Source: Pempheris klunzingeri (Eukaryota > Chordata > Actinopteri > Acropomatiformes > Pempheridae). From it: a stretch of 64,000 nt of DNA. The stretch spans positions 11,261,470-11,325,469 of the forward strand of contig NC_092012.1 of assembly GCF_042242105.1 (NCBI RefSeq), written 5' to 3'. Below the pieces are notes generated by a model, which saw only the letters and a program-made list of their open reading frames with translations, made no database searches and had not been told where the DNA came from. A program made the position numbers and the translations under genes. Shown here piece by piece: positions 32,001 to 43,749 of this stretch; within the stretch, counting starts at the first letter, position 1, and each line of letters starts with the position of its first letter.

Positions 32001-35000
32001 TGCTGCTGGCCTCATCTCCCACTTGCAGCCCATAAAAGCAGAGTCATTTAAACCGCTAATGAAGTGGAGAGTCTGGGCCAGTGGCAGATAAAACCCACCC
32101 AGAAAAAGCTTATTTTCTCAGCCCGGCTCTTATTTCACTTTATTGAGGGAAATTCATTTTAAAATTACCTTGTTGAAGTATTCATCTCAGAACGTGTGTG
32201 TTATTCTCACACATTGAATCAGACATTTCATATAAAACGCTCAGGCTTCTACATTAAAAGCCTATTAGGAGTTTTTAGCTTCTACATTAGGCTAAAAAAT
32301 AGCTTGAATGGAACTGATTTATCAAGTAAACCTGATCAGTTTATGTTTTGTACTTTTATCTCACACACTTTTAGCGTTTGCACTCCAAAACCTAAAACTG
32401 GATTACAGACTAACACACACACACACTTCAGATGGTTGTTACAGGCTGAATCCAAATTAAAAAAAGATACTGAACTGTTTCTGGCAAAAGACAAAAGCTG
32501 TAAAAAGATTGGCTGAATGTTTACTACAGCATCTCCACATCAACTGTTTGATTATCAGCTGACGGAGGAGTAATGTCACACATGCTGCCTCATGCGCCTG
32601 CTCTCCATTTGAGCAGGCTTCAGTAAAACCAGTGGTACACCGGCAAACTTAAATTCAACCCAAAGTACATTAATACAAATGTACGTTAATTGATAAGATC
32701 ACCAAATTTCCATTCCATTTTTTTAATATCAAATACAAAATCACCTCTTTATCCTAGAAGAACAAAAGGTTAGTGGTCATTTTCACAGCACCAGTCATAA
32801 CAGGAAAAGCACACGTGTTACGAATGACGCCAACGATGCAGCTAAATGGAAATCAGCCATGATCACCTTTATTATTTACACCTGAGGTTTTCTCACTGTG
32901 ATGTGTCGAGCCTTTTTTGGTTGTAAATTTTTAAAAAGTGTTATGTAATTTTGGCTGAAACGATTCAAATAATCCACCCAAGATCTTAAAGGTCTTCTGA
33001 GAGAAACACGTTGACTTGAAAACAAGGAAAGGGGAAGAAAACATTTTTTTTTTTTTAAATGAATCCTTTAAGTCACTCACATCAATGTAGGATCAGTAGA
33101 TCAATTATAATTTTTTGATAATTTCTGGGGATGTTTTGAACTGCTGCATCCCACCTACCAGTTCACACAGAGAGATACAGTAGATAGAAAAAAACAAGTG
33201 TGTGTTTAATCTCCTGTTTCAGTACAGCAGGTTTGGTCCTGGAGGAGCGATTGAACAGACAGTAAACGATGCTCAGTGATAAAGTTCATGATCAGACATC
33301 TGTGATCAGCCAGCTGGGTCTGCTGGGCTCTTTGTGTGTGTGTGTGTGTGTAAGATATCAGAAAATCACATTCTCTTACAAAAAAAAATCTATGGAAGAA
33401 CAGGTGTGTGTGTGTGTGTGTCACATTGCTCAGAATAGTTTGATAAGATTTGAGGTTATTGATCGGTGATCAGATTCTCGGACTCGACTTAGAGGACCAT
33501 GTGAGTGTGTGCGATAAGGAACGCTGTGGATTTGTGTGTATCAGACTGGGAGAATGAGATTGACCTTGCTGGTACAAAAGGCCGTCCCGCTTTTCCTGTA
33601 TGTTGCCTCTTTGGACATAAATTACCCACAAAGCACCTCTGCGCTGGCACAGCAAGAAGCCGTACATTTCCTTTATTGTCCTGCAGCGACGGCCAATCAG
33701 GACACACACCAGCTTACATACACAAGTGTGTGTGTATGTGTGTTCGGCTTTGCCTTTATATACTACAAACTCAAGCATGTGAATGAACTAATAAGAACAT
33801 TTAAGAAACTGATATTTAATACTCAAAACAAGCAAACTGTGATACTATGAATAGAAATAAATAAAAAAATATTTGTGGCAATAAATTATTTTATGAATAA
33901 AACATTTTAAAATCAGTTCTGTCAGTTTTAGTTCCCTCTGTCTCACTCGTGGTTTCTCTGAGCTCCATGTTAATTGTTATTTAACTACTTGATAAAACAG
34001 GATAAAGTTATATCCATTCTAAAAATCTATCTTTTGAAAATAAATGTATGTTTACTGCAAAGATTTTAGATTTATTTCACAAATTGTGTGCATTTACTTA
34101 TTAATACAGTTAATACTATTATTTAGACATGATATGTCAGGAGTGTGTTTCCAATTCTTGTAGCTGGATTGATGACCTCTAATGATACTTACTGGTTCCA
34201 AAATAATTTCTCATGACCCTCTTTTGTTCTTCCTCTCCTCCCACCGTTCTTTAAGCTCATCGCATCGATCATATTCATCAGCATCGGAGTCATCGCGTCT
34301 TTCTTCTGTGCCATTGTGGACGGGGTCATCGCTTCAGAGTTCATTGTAAGTGTCACATGTATTTACATAAGCGCGCTGAAAAGAAAGAAATACAAATAAA
34401 TTAACACCCTTTTTTTTTGGGTCTTAACAAACCCTCACACACCGAATTTAATCACACACACGCTGAAGTCAACAGAGACGTCAAGACTGGCACAGACACA
34501 TTACTGAGATCAGGAGCCTTGCAGATGCAATCAGACCTGAGCTGTCGGCTCCGCCCTGACACCAGACGGGTGGGCCAGACTTACTCATCTCAGTGCTCGA
34601 CCTGCAGACAGAAATCGGGTCACCTGAGGAGGTTTCAGCATGACAGGGCTGATTAAATGCGTCCAAAAGTCACCTACGTTTCTCCAAGTCACCGAAAACT
34701 CACACGTTACGAGTCAAACTAATAAAAACGCAAAATATGCAACAACCAAAGATGGACATGCACTTTTCCAACATTACATCTTTTAACTGAAAGGTGATTT
34801 TCCAGGAAACATCCTTACAAAGGTCTCTTAGAATTTGTTATTTCATTGATATTTGCATGTGTTTTCCATGTATGTCTAAATTGTAAGAGAAATTAACACA
34901 TAAAAAGTAGTTCCACAAAGACTTTTCTCTCTCTCTCTCTCTCTCCCTCTAGAAACATGTTCACTGTTAGATAATGTTTATTGAATTCATTCGTCCCCAT

Positions 35001-38000
35001 CAGTCTTCTCTTGCTTTTAATAACCCCCCGACTAGATTAATATGCGTGAAATCCAATTTGTGCAAATATGGGAAGTTTTTCTTATATGGGAATTAACAGA
35101 AAACTCAGAGGGATCAAAGGAGGTCATTGTTGCTTCTCGAATATCTCAGATGTGTTGGGACACATGGACACCAACACCTCACTTTGTCACATCAGCCTAA
35201 TTAATTTTAATGAGTATCTTAACGAGTGTGGAGCAGAGAGAGACTTTGAAAAGCTGGACCTCTCAGCACCTGGCACAGAGTCACTGATATTGATCAACAG
35301 CGCTATCAAACCTCTGCAGATATATATTCATTTTGTGCTCACAGGACAGTAAAAGCCTTTTATTGCACCTTCAAGCTTTGGACATTGAAAATGATTTTAT
35401 TACCTTTCGCCGGGGTGCTTTAAAGCGGTAGGTTTTTTTGTAGTCCGGTGCAGTGGATGGTTTTCAGCATGATGTAAACCTTCACTGCCGCCGTGATGGA
35501 GAAGCAGGACTCACAAGTGCCAGGTTACAGATTCACACACATGAAATTTTACATTTCAGTACAAAATGAGAATAAAACCCATTAAAAGGAGATTTAAAAA
35601 AAAAAAAAAAAACATACTTCACAGAGAAATAGTTGTGGTGTGTGATAATACTATATTAGTTGGTCTGTTTTCATGTAATTGTGGTTTATGTTTTTTAACA
35701 CACACACTCACAGGACACGGCGCCCTTGTTGAACAACTTATGCGAATTTTACACCAGTGGATCGGGCTACTTCTACGACAGCTACTACATTGAGGTAACT
35801 CACATGCATACATTATACTTATATACATACTTAATTGAGCACCTGTCACTGTGTGTTTTGTATGAGCACACCAAATGATTTCTCACTGGGAGTTTAGAAT
35901 AATAATTTAAATACCCTTCCCTTCACTCACAGACCACCTTTAGCTCCAGTCTTCCTCCTCCTACACACTGCTGACACACAGGCTGTCTTCAAATGATGCT
36001 GAAAATGTCTTTAGGTTCATTTTGGCCTGCATCCTGTGCTCTTGAAGCCTTTTCGTGCTTCCTTAAAACATTCACAAAGCGCATAGTGACATCTAGTGGT
36101 CAAATAATGTTACTGCACTGAGAGCAACACCTGCTTGTAGTTCACCAAATCACAAGAAAGCAGTTTCCTTTGTCCAGCTCCTGCTCATCTGGCTGCTGAA
36201 CCAGTTTTTGTGAAGTTAATGAAACTTTTGTGCCAGGCGATCAAAGAAGCTCTTCTCTGACGCTGCAGGTGACGTGCCGCTCGCTCAACAACCAATGCAA
36301 GCTGAAGGTGAGGAGCAACACCTGCTACTGCTGCTACCTGTACAACTGTGAGAGGTGAGACATCTGCACTCTGCATGTTTTAACCCATTAACTTCAACTT
36401 AAAGTATTTTCACATTTTAGATTCAACTTTCTGCCTTCTATGCATTTATTTCAGCATATTATACCGCATAGTTTGCAGATACTTGACTACAGGGTGCCCA
36501 TCGCTTAAAATGTCAGTTATAATTGTGTGATAATAAAGTGAAAACAGCATCCTTGATGTTAGCTAAAAATTGTATTTGCAAGCTCTGCTGTTGGAAAAAA
36601 GATGAAAGACAAAAACTGACATGCGATTTGCTTTAAAAGGGATCCCACTCTACAGCCAACTTTAAAAACCAGGATGTTAGAGGAGCTCTTTAATGCAGCA
36701 AAGAGGAAAATCTTTCCGGAAAGTCCCTCCCTGCCTGCAGCTACATTACTGCTCCATTATTAACTAATAAGTGGCTGCCAGGAAGGTTTAACAAAGTAAT
36801 AAAGTGAGTCCGCGTGGTGGACAGTGTGCAGGACTTTCTTCCCCGTCTGCCAGGGTTTGAAGTTAGAAAACCTTTGATGTGCAGTGGAAAAATACAGCAG
36901 GGCTCACCCATTGCAGACATTTTGCCCTTTATCGCTGACCCCTGCTCTCCTCTTCCTGCAGCTCAGTGTACCACGGGCAGTACTACGAGTTCACCGGGGT
37001 CAACAGCTGCTGGGATGTGATCCACCTACACCGTCTGCTTTGGGCCTCTGTGGTGCTCAACGTGGTCGGCTTGTTCCTGGGAATCATCACAGCCGCCATC
37101 CTCGGAGCGTACAAGGATATTGTGAGTCCAACAAAAGTTAGCCCTCCCAAACCAAAAGAGAGAAAAAATGGAGTCCGGCATCTCTGTGAAGTGATTAAAG
37201 GGGCCCTGAGGGAAAGAGAAAGCTGGTAATATCATACGTCTGACGGATGTTTCAGCCTTCAGCACCTTGACGAAGGCTTTTTGTTGGACCCATCACTTCA
37301 AACCAGATACCTTTCCTTATTGCCTACAGGCCTCGTACTGAACAACGGAAAATCCCCGACATCTGTTTCTGGCCCACCTTATGATCCTGATCTCCAGGAT
37401 GTGTGTCATTAAAATAAATAATTTAATGACAACTCCACATCATCTCTCATTACAGCTTGTTTCAAAGCGGTAAAGAAAATGTCTAAATCTGATCAACATA
37501 ATTCCTGAATTGCCAAAGGGGTCAATCATGAGATCTGCCTGTCAAAAATGATGCATGTATTTTATTTTTTTTGCTGTTATTTCACCAAAGCTTGTTTTTT
37601 TTTGGCTTTGAAACATAATATTGATTTATGTGTGTGCAGAAATGTTTTTATTAAGAGGCTCAATACATTTTCTAAAACTACTCACACATTAAAAGTGCTA
37701 AAAACTCACTTAAATGCGATTTTCCTGGCATGACTGGTAACCTGGAAATCTGTTCCACAGCCATGAAAATCTCTTATTTTGTTCATCTTAATGGGGCGGA
37801 TTTCATTATTATTGTGCCTACAGTACATTAGGCAGCAATCATACTTCATTACCTCTAATATAAATGAGGAGTGTGTAACTGGCTTGTTCACATTTGTCTT
37901 CAGGCTTCCTTTGGCGATTTCTCATCTCATTCAAATCATTTTCACTGTTTTCCTGCAGCAAAAGCCGACTCCGCAGATTGCTCCCAGCCCCACACCGCCA

Positions 38001-39437
38001 CCTCACATCCTGTACAACCCGACCCAACACATGCTCACCTACGCCGGCTTCTGTCCCTCGGGACAGGCTCTGCCCGCCTACCCCAACTATCCAATACCCA
38101 TGCAGGTAGGGGGACCAGACCAGAACTAAAAGAAGCCACTAATGGGAAACTTTTCACAGAGCGCAGCAGCCTATGACACTGTAGGAAAAAAAATGAGTGA
38201 TGATGAATTCAGTTTAGCTGCTTCAGTTTCAGGGTCCTGGTTTTGTGCCTGCTGCACTAGAAACAACTACTTCACTCCACAACATCGAAGCACTTGAAGC
38301 AGAAAGAAAACTATTCATCTGTACAGCTGCCACATCACATTACTGAGGTGGATGGACACCTGCAGGACTTGACTAAAACCGCGGGTCCTCAGTCTTAAAC
38401 CCTGTGTCAGTGGGTCGGTCCACCACTTTGGTTCAGACTGAAACGTCTCAACAATTATTAGATGAATCACTATTACATTTGGTGCTGATATTTATAGTCC
38501 AAAGCAGTGAATCCTCTTGACTTTGAGTGAAAAATCCCACAAAATGAATTGAAATTGCTTTCTTGATCCCTTCACTTTTACTTGTACATATCTGGAAAAA
38601 AAAACAACTCAGCTGTACTTTGTGCTTACTGCTAATTAGTATGTATTAGCATTGCTAACATACTAGACTATGGCAGTGAGCATGGTGAACATCAGCATGT
38701 TAGCATGGCTGCTGATGGCTGTGCCTGGACACTGTCTGGCAGAGCTGCCAGCCTGGCTGTAGACTCTTCTACTGGGCTTGTTTCATAGAACATGAAATCA
38801 TTTTTTGTGATCGGTCATCCAAGAACCTGCTCAGAGCAGGAACATCTGATTGATGCTTTATGAATGGGTGCCATAAAGTAAACCGTGGCATAAGCTGTAG
38901 TTCTCAAACTTAACCAGCTCCCTTAAATCAGCAAATGCATTGTTTTCTTTATGGCATGGTGACTTTATTTGTCTGAAATGTGTCACAGATTTATTATTGA
39001 TGATGGCTAATCTTATATCTGATAATCTTTTACCTTAAATAAAGTGATATTTCTGTGACTGTTTCCAGAGAACCAAACTGTATAAAACAAGAAAATAAAG
39101 ACCGCACCTCACATCAAAATGTCAGCAATCATTTTGGGTGTCTTTGGCTCCACTTCCACATACTGTTGCAACCTGTCCTGTCTCTCCTCCTCTCCCGCAG
39201 CATAACGGCAGCTATCAACCACCTGCTACCCCCCAGATGATGCCTGAGGGAGGCCAAGCCTCCAACAACGGTCTGTCCGAGGAGAACCAGAACCAGCAGC
39301 TCTCTCTGGATCCCACCCAGCCACAGTCTCAGGGGGCCAACCAGGAACCAGGGGGCTACATGCTAACACCCAACGCTCCCGTCCTCTACGGATCCCCCTA
39401 CAGCCCCTTTGAGAAGCCTCCACCTTACGCCTGCTGA
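23318..39437 (+). CDS. tmem255b: TMEM255B (FAM70 family) four-pass transmembrane protein, 9 exons
   Basis: Exons: 23318-23381, 24238-24380, 24502-24564, 34256-34345, 35714-35794, 36269-36354, 36962-37121, 37959-38105, 39201-39437; 1071 nt, 356 aa (human TMEM255B about 326, TMEM255A about 349). Four hydrophobic segments are visible: about residues 30-52 ([18 protein letters not shown]), 68-84, 92-113 ([20 protein letters not shown]) and 190-225. The conserved Cys-rich loop ([11 protein letters not shown]) and the block [20 protein letters not shown] are diagnostic. The Pro/Gln-rich C-tail ends FEKPPPYAC and contains a PPxY motif that could bind WW-domain ubiquitin ligases. The cellular role of this family is poorly known. 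Position next to grk1 and gas6 supports the B paralogue, as in human 13q34. Confidence 0.93.
23618..24084 (+). mobile_element. MITE with terminal inverted repeats, family B, in tmem255b intron 1
   Basis: The left end CAGGTGGAAAGTACATTAAC mirrors the right end (CTTCCACCACTTTTCACCTG), and the interior carries ACTTGAGTAAATGGTCAGAA. It fits a common nonautonomous fish element built around CAGTGGTGGAAAGTAACT-type ends. Confidence 0.6.
24930..25090 (+). repeat. Interspersed repeat family C, copy 1
   Basis: Shares GGCAGCTGTTTT, an AAGCTCCAAA-like block, ACCTAGCACCAAACAG and AAAAGAGTGAATAGTGGACT with the stretch at 31175-31385. These are two diverged copies in the same orientation. Confidence 0.55.
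25971..26020. repeat. (AT)n microsatellite
   Basis: About 25 AT units, self-complementary. Confidence 0.9.
28727..30255 (-). mobile_element. 5'-truncated LINE (L2/CR1-like non-LTR retrotransposon)
   Basis: On the minus strand, about 30250-29433 encodes the C-terminal part of a reverse-transcriptase polyprotein with motifs [46 protein letters not shown] and [10 protein letters not shown], then the usual SRLKTFLFD end before a stop at 29433. An in-frame TGA at 29664-29666 interrupts it, so the copy is dead. A 3' UTR of about 700 nt follows and ends at about 28727 in ATTGA-type tandem units. The 5' end is lost near 30255. It lies antisense to tmem255b. Confidence 0.85.
29058..29233. repeat. 44-bp minisatellite, about four copies, inside the LINE 3' region
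   Basis: The unit begins ACCACATCAGCGGGACCAGG and continues ACCAGGATCCACAGGAACCA with a short end. Four head-to-tail copies differ by a few bases. The plus-strand open frame over it is low-complexity and is not treated as a gene. Confidence 0.85.
31175..31385 (+). repeat. Interspersed repeat family C, copy 2
   Basis: Diverged relative of 24930-25090, sharing AGCACCAAACAG and AAAAGAGTGAATGTTGGACT. Confidence 0.5.
31884..31961 (+). other. Candidate 78-nt cassette exon in tmem255b intron 3
   Basis: A strong pyrimidine tract and CAG precede 31884, and AAG/GTAATG closes at 31961. The 26 codons are open in phase 0, the phase of this intron, and read [20 protein letters not shown] plus six more. 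Inclusion would insert between membrane segments 2 and 3. No family homologue is known to me, so it may be chance. Confidence 0.25.
38410..38775 (+). repeat. Interspersed repeat family D in tmem255b intron 8
   Basis: Contains CAGCTGTACTTTGTGCTTAC, GAACATCAGCATGTTAGCAT and TGGCTGTAGACTCTTCTACT, phrases of a repeat common in spiny-rayed fish. A second copy is at about 57775-58310. Confidence 0.55.
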
Positions 39438-39677
39438 GCCCTCAGAGAAACTTATGGGGCATGTTGGAGATAAAACGTCCTGATCTGGTCAGACTGAATG
39501 TAGCACAAGACATTTGATAGGTGACCTTGTAGATGGAAAACACTCAGTGAGCCGACGGCTGCTCTGTACTGATGTCAATGCTATGTTTCATGTGTTTGCA
39601 CTGAAGAGAGACACAAATTTACAGCTATGTGATGTGATTGTACAGACATGATAGACAAGTTATTTTGTGTGTATTCA

Positions 39678-39996
39678 TTAAAAGAAAACAGTTTGGGAAA
39701 TATGCTTGCTTGCACTCTTGTTGAGAGTTAAATGAGACTGACTGATACCACTCTCATATCTATAAGTAAATATGAAGCTATAGAGCCAAGAGCCCGAGGC
39801 TAATTCAGCCTGGAATTAATAGTGGAAATGCCTACAAAATGTCTACTAGCAGCACATTAACTAACAAGCAATATCTCATCTATTAAATCTGTACAAAAAC
39901 TTTTGATCCTCCAAACTCCAGGAAGTTCCTGCTCATCTCGCTCTCAACAAGAAAGCAAATAACCACATTTCCCAAAAAGTCAAAACTCTTTCTTTG
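39678..39996 (+). mobile_element. MITE, family A, in the tmem255b 3' flank
   Basis: The left end AGTTTGGGAAATATGCTTGC is matched by the inverted ATTTCCCAAAAAGTCAAAAC at the right end. The interior contains GATACCACTCTCATATCTAT, a phrase shared in related form with the copy at 40402-40640. Confidence 0.6.
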
Positions 39997-40161
39997 AGCA
40001 TAAAGCTGGCCTTCAGATGCTTACATGTTAAATATGAACGAGTGTATACAGTGGTAGTACACTTGACTGTGATCTGATCATTGTTTGTAACCTGTAATTT
40101 GTGTAGATTGGATTACAGGTCCTCTGTTTAGCGTCTCACTATACTAACTACTGTACATGCA

Positions 40162-40167
40162 AATAAA
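40162..40167 (+). terminator. Candidate distal polyadenylation signal for tmem255b
   Basis: AATAAA about 725 nt after the tmem255b stop. A nearer ATTAAA is at 39677-39682 but coincides with a MITE end, so either site could be used. Confidence 0.4.
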
Positions 40168-40401
40168 AGGGCTTTCTTGAAATGTGAACTGGACAGAAAA
40201 CAACGCTGATGTTGCTGTTACTCAACTATGTTTGTGTGAATCATTTAATGTGCACTTTAAAGTCAATATACTGTATATATTATTGATGATGTTAACTGCT
40301 GCTGCTGCTGCACAATACATTATGTATTAAAGAGAAGCCTACAAGAAATGCTTATATTCACTGATGTTCACTGAGTGCGGGCTTCGCCGAAAATCTCACA
40401 T

Positions 40402-40640
40402 TTAAAGGATGAGAGTGAGATTTTGGGAAATGATCTTTTTTGCTTGCTTGCCAAGAGTTCAATGAGAAGATCAATACCACTCTGGTGTTTTTATGGTAAA
40501 TATGAGGCTACTGGTAGCAGCCAGTTAGCTTAGCATAGCATAAAGACTGAAAACGGATAGGCTCAATATTAATGTAACAAAATCCACCTTCCAGCACCTC
40601 TAATGCTCAGTGATTAGCTTCTTGTATCTGTGCTACAGAC
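40402..40640 (+). mobile_element. Second family A MITE copy between tmem255b and gas6
   Basis: Contains TTTTGGGAAATGATC, CAATACCACTCTGGTG and GTTAGCTTAGCATAGCATAA, in the same order as the other family A copies. The right boundary is uncertain. Confidence 0.6.
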
Positions 40641-42888
40641 TTGCGTGGTCTGGTATGACCAAGTTTGAAGTAGTGTTTATTTACCTTCATCCCCTAATTG
40701 TCACTTCTGGCTACTTAATCAAAATGCACATCGGCTCACTTTAAACATGTTTTTTTGCTCGTGGAGGTTCATTAGTGACCTGAATGATAAATATTAAAAG
40801 AATGATAAAATATCCTAAACTCAAGGTTCCCTTAATGTTTGTTAGGGCTTTTGAACAGTTTATCATTAACATAACCACACAGGACACAAACTTGTTTTTT
40901 TTTGAAAATACAATTTTACTCTATGATGTTCATACAACTGCTTTAATTTTTATTTTTATTTTTTTTTTTAAATAGGATTTTCACCGTTGAGGGAAGTTAA
41001 AACTCAAAAGGCAGACTTCTCTCAGCATCATACGCATACTGGCAGTTAAAGTGAAAAATGAAAACTAAAGACAAGTTCCATATTCAACACATAATAAAAA
41101 AAAAACAACAATAACTCGTCAAGCTCTATATTCTGGCATTCACTCATCAGAAAACTAGAAAATGATACATTACAGAAGGAAGTAAAATAACACTGGAGCC
41201 CTTTTGACTTTCTCAATCATAATGCTCCTCTGACATTCTTTGTTTTTATTGTGTTTTTATTTGCTCAGCACCTATAAAATCAAATTAAAAACTGAGTACC
41301 TAAAGATTTATGATAATTTGATCCCTGGCTGTTTCTTCTCAGTCTCCCAGTTCTCATGTCGGGCAAATAACTGTCTATTTGTCGCTCAAATGTTTGTGTT
41401 TTTTTAGGAGGCAGATGATGTTGAGAGACTTTGGATCAACTTAAATGCAGAAAACCTTAAGTGGACATAAGGTAGTGTTTGTTTTCTGTCTTCTATAAAG
41501 CATTGTACAGTCACGTTATTTACATATTCAGTATATTACAGCGCACTCTTTTTACTCTCAGTAGCTTGTGTGGTGCGTTCGATGCAGTGCTCACGCTCTC
41601 CGTCATGGAGAGGGCCCCTTCCTGTTTCCCTGTGCTTCTGTGACTAATCTATCATCCTCAGGTTGGTATATGGCAGGTATTAACTGTGTGTGGGTGGCTC
41701 TGAGGGAACGAAGGGGCCTTTGTGATGGCGTTAAGTGTTTGAAGATTATTGAGAATCAGGATGCCAGTCAGTCCTGTGAAATACTGTAATAGTTGAAAAT
41801 GCACAGGTGGAAATGCATAGTGTATTTACTGCAATGAGTGCGACATTTCATTAGGAGAAGCGTTATCTCTGTTATCTCTGTTTGTGTGTTACAGTACTGC
41901 ACCTTTGTGAAATGGCTCACCTGTTTGGAGGGAAGCTGTCGTGGTGTTTGGGTGGTGGTTGTTCTTTGTAGGCACATGGTTGATTTTTAAGGTTGCAGGC
42001 AGACATGGAGTGCTGCTTAGGTCAGGAGAAGAAATGGCTTCACACGCAGTCCATTTCTACCTGCAACAATGTGCAATGCGGTTTTCTACAGAAGACAAAG
42101 TTGCGCTTAATACCCAACTCCCTGCTGCAGAGAAGGAGGGGATTCAGCTTGTTAGGGGCAAAATAAGATTCATTTAGTCCACAATCAACGCCAAACACTC
42201 ATTAAGATCTGAGCACCTATTCACACTTTTTCTCTGAGTAGGGTAGCTGATGTAGGACTATTTATCTGGTCCCCATTTTTTTTTTCGTTTCATCAGATTC
42301 TACATAAGCACTTGATTATTTCAAGCTTTGTGAACGTGGGCCTTAGGTGAACTGGATGTAAGCAATGTAAGCAGCTCGATCAGCTGATTTGCTGCAGCGA
42401 AGAGTTACTCTGCCTACAAAGTTCCAGTCAGATCTGCATTTAAGCACAGGATGCCAGGCGCACTAGGCTGACCCAAGACCAACCGTTTGACATTGATCTA
42501 GATAAGGCCCTGTGTGTTCTTGTGGGCTTACAAGGCTGTGATACATGGGCAGTTTTTGAGGCAATGTTGTGCAGCATTTATTCCCGCATCTTCTGTCGAG
42601 TTCAGATGTTGCTCATTGACTGACTAAACTGCCGTTCTGAGTCATAATACTGAGATTGCTGTGAAATTCCCTGCACGCGGCTCTAGGCAGCAGTGTTATC
42701 ACAGTAAAAGGACAGGGTGATCCTGGGCTAAGGCTCCAGCTGCACCGTGACACCTGGTCCAGTTTTGTTTTTACATTCCAATCTAAAACATCTCCCCACT
42801 GGTCAGGGCTTTTATAAATATACTGGAAATCATCCCCATTGCCTCAATGAACTGCTTATGGATCAGTTTTGGCAGACTGATGCGCTGG

Positions 42889-43704
42889 TCACTGGAGAGA
42901 GTCCAGCAGGGGGCAGGAGTGCGAGCGGATGTCGTTGTGTTTGTGGATGGCCTGGTCCAAGTCCACAGACTGTCCGTTAACACTGACCTCCAAGCAGCCG
43001 CTGTAGGGCGCCGACACGAGCGTGGACACCAGAGGAACATCTGAGGGAAGAAATGACAACATGGGATCCAGCAGGCAACAGCACGGACTGTGAGGGGGCC
43101 CTAACTGTGACCTAACCATGAGTATGCAAACGGTGTTACTCATACTGCGTCAAATCTGACTCAGCAACATATTAACCAACACTTGATCAACACCTTGATC
43201 AGAAATATCATGTGTACGTGGTAAAAAAGGTCTCAACTATTTCAAAACAATTTCAAAGCAATATCATTATAAAGTTTTCTCTCTGGTTTGGGGGGAATGT
43301 TGGTGCGGCTTCTGGCTGTGATCCTGAACTATTTACTCAGCTGCTAGTCGCTGCAGCAATGACAAATTCATTATTATAGTTTGTTATGGACAGTACAAGA
43401 AAACACAATGAGCTACTTTAAATGGTAGGAGTTTTCCACAATCACCTGTTTTCGTCATTCACTGGGAAAGATACATTTTTGTTGATGTGTGTTGGATGTT
43501 TTGGAGACATACGTGTATAAGGACAAAGGAAGCTGTGACTGAGACTGTTTAAAGACAAATTGGCAGGAAAAACTGAAATCTTTAGGTTGTTCAATTGATA
43601 AGCTCAAGAACACTGGACATAACATGGCTTGTGTGGCTTTGCAAATAAATGTTCTGGACCGCAGTTTTTTCTTTACTTAAGTAAAATGCAATGAATAGCC
43701 AACA

Positions 43705-43749
<45 letters not shown>

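Larger units (their letters stand above)
24565..34255 (+). other. tmem255b intron 3 (9.7 kb), repeat-rich
   Basis: A phase-0 intron. It contains repeat family C copies (24930-25090, 31175-31385), an (AT)n tract (about 25971-26020), a LINE fragment (about 28727-30255), family B debris (31480-31760) and TG tracts at about 33331-33352 and 33402-33421. One exon-like 78 nt stretch at 31884-31961 is noted separately. The stretches 26020-28700 and 32000-34250 show no other recognisable gene. Confidence 0.7.
39438..42888. other. Convergent tmem255b-gas6 intergenic region
   Basis: Holds the tmem255b 3' UTR, two family A MITEs and the gas6 3' UTR. Minus-strand AATAAA motifs at 41245-41250 and 41256-41261 are candidate gas6 polyadenylation signals, about 1.6 kb beyond its stop. 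No coding exon was recognised from 40700 to 42880. Confidence 0.6.
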
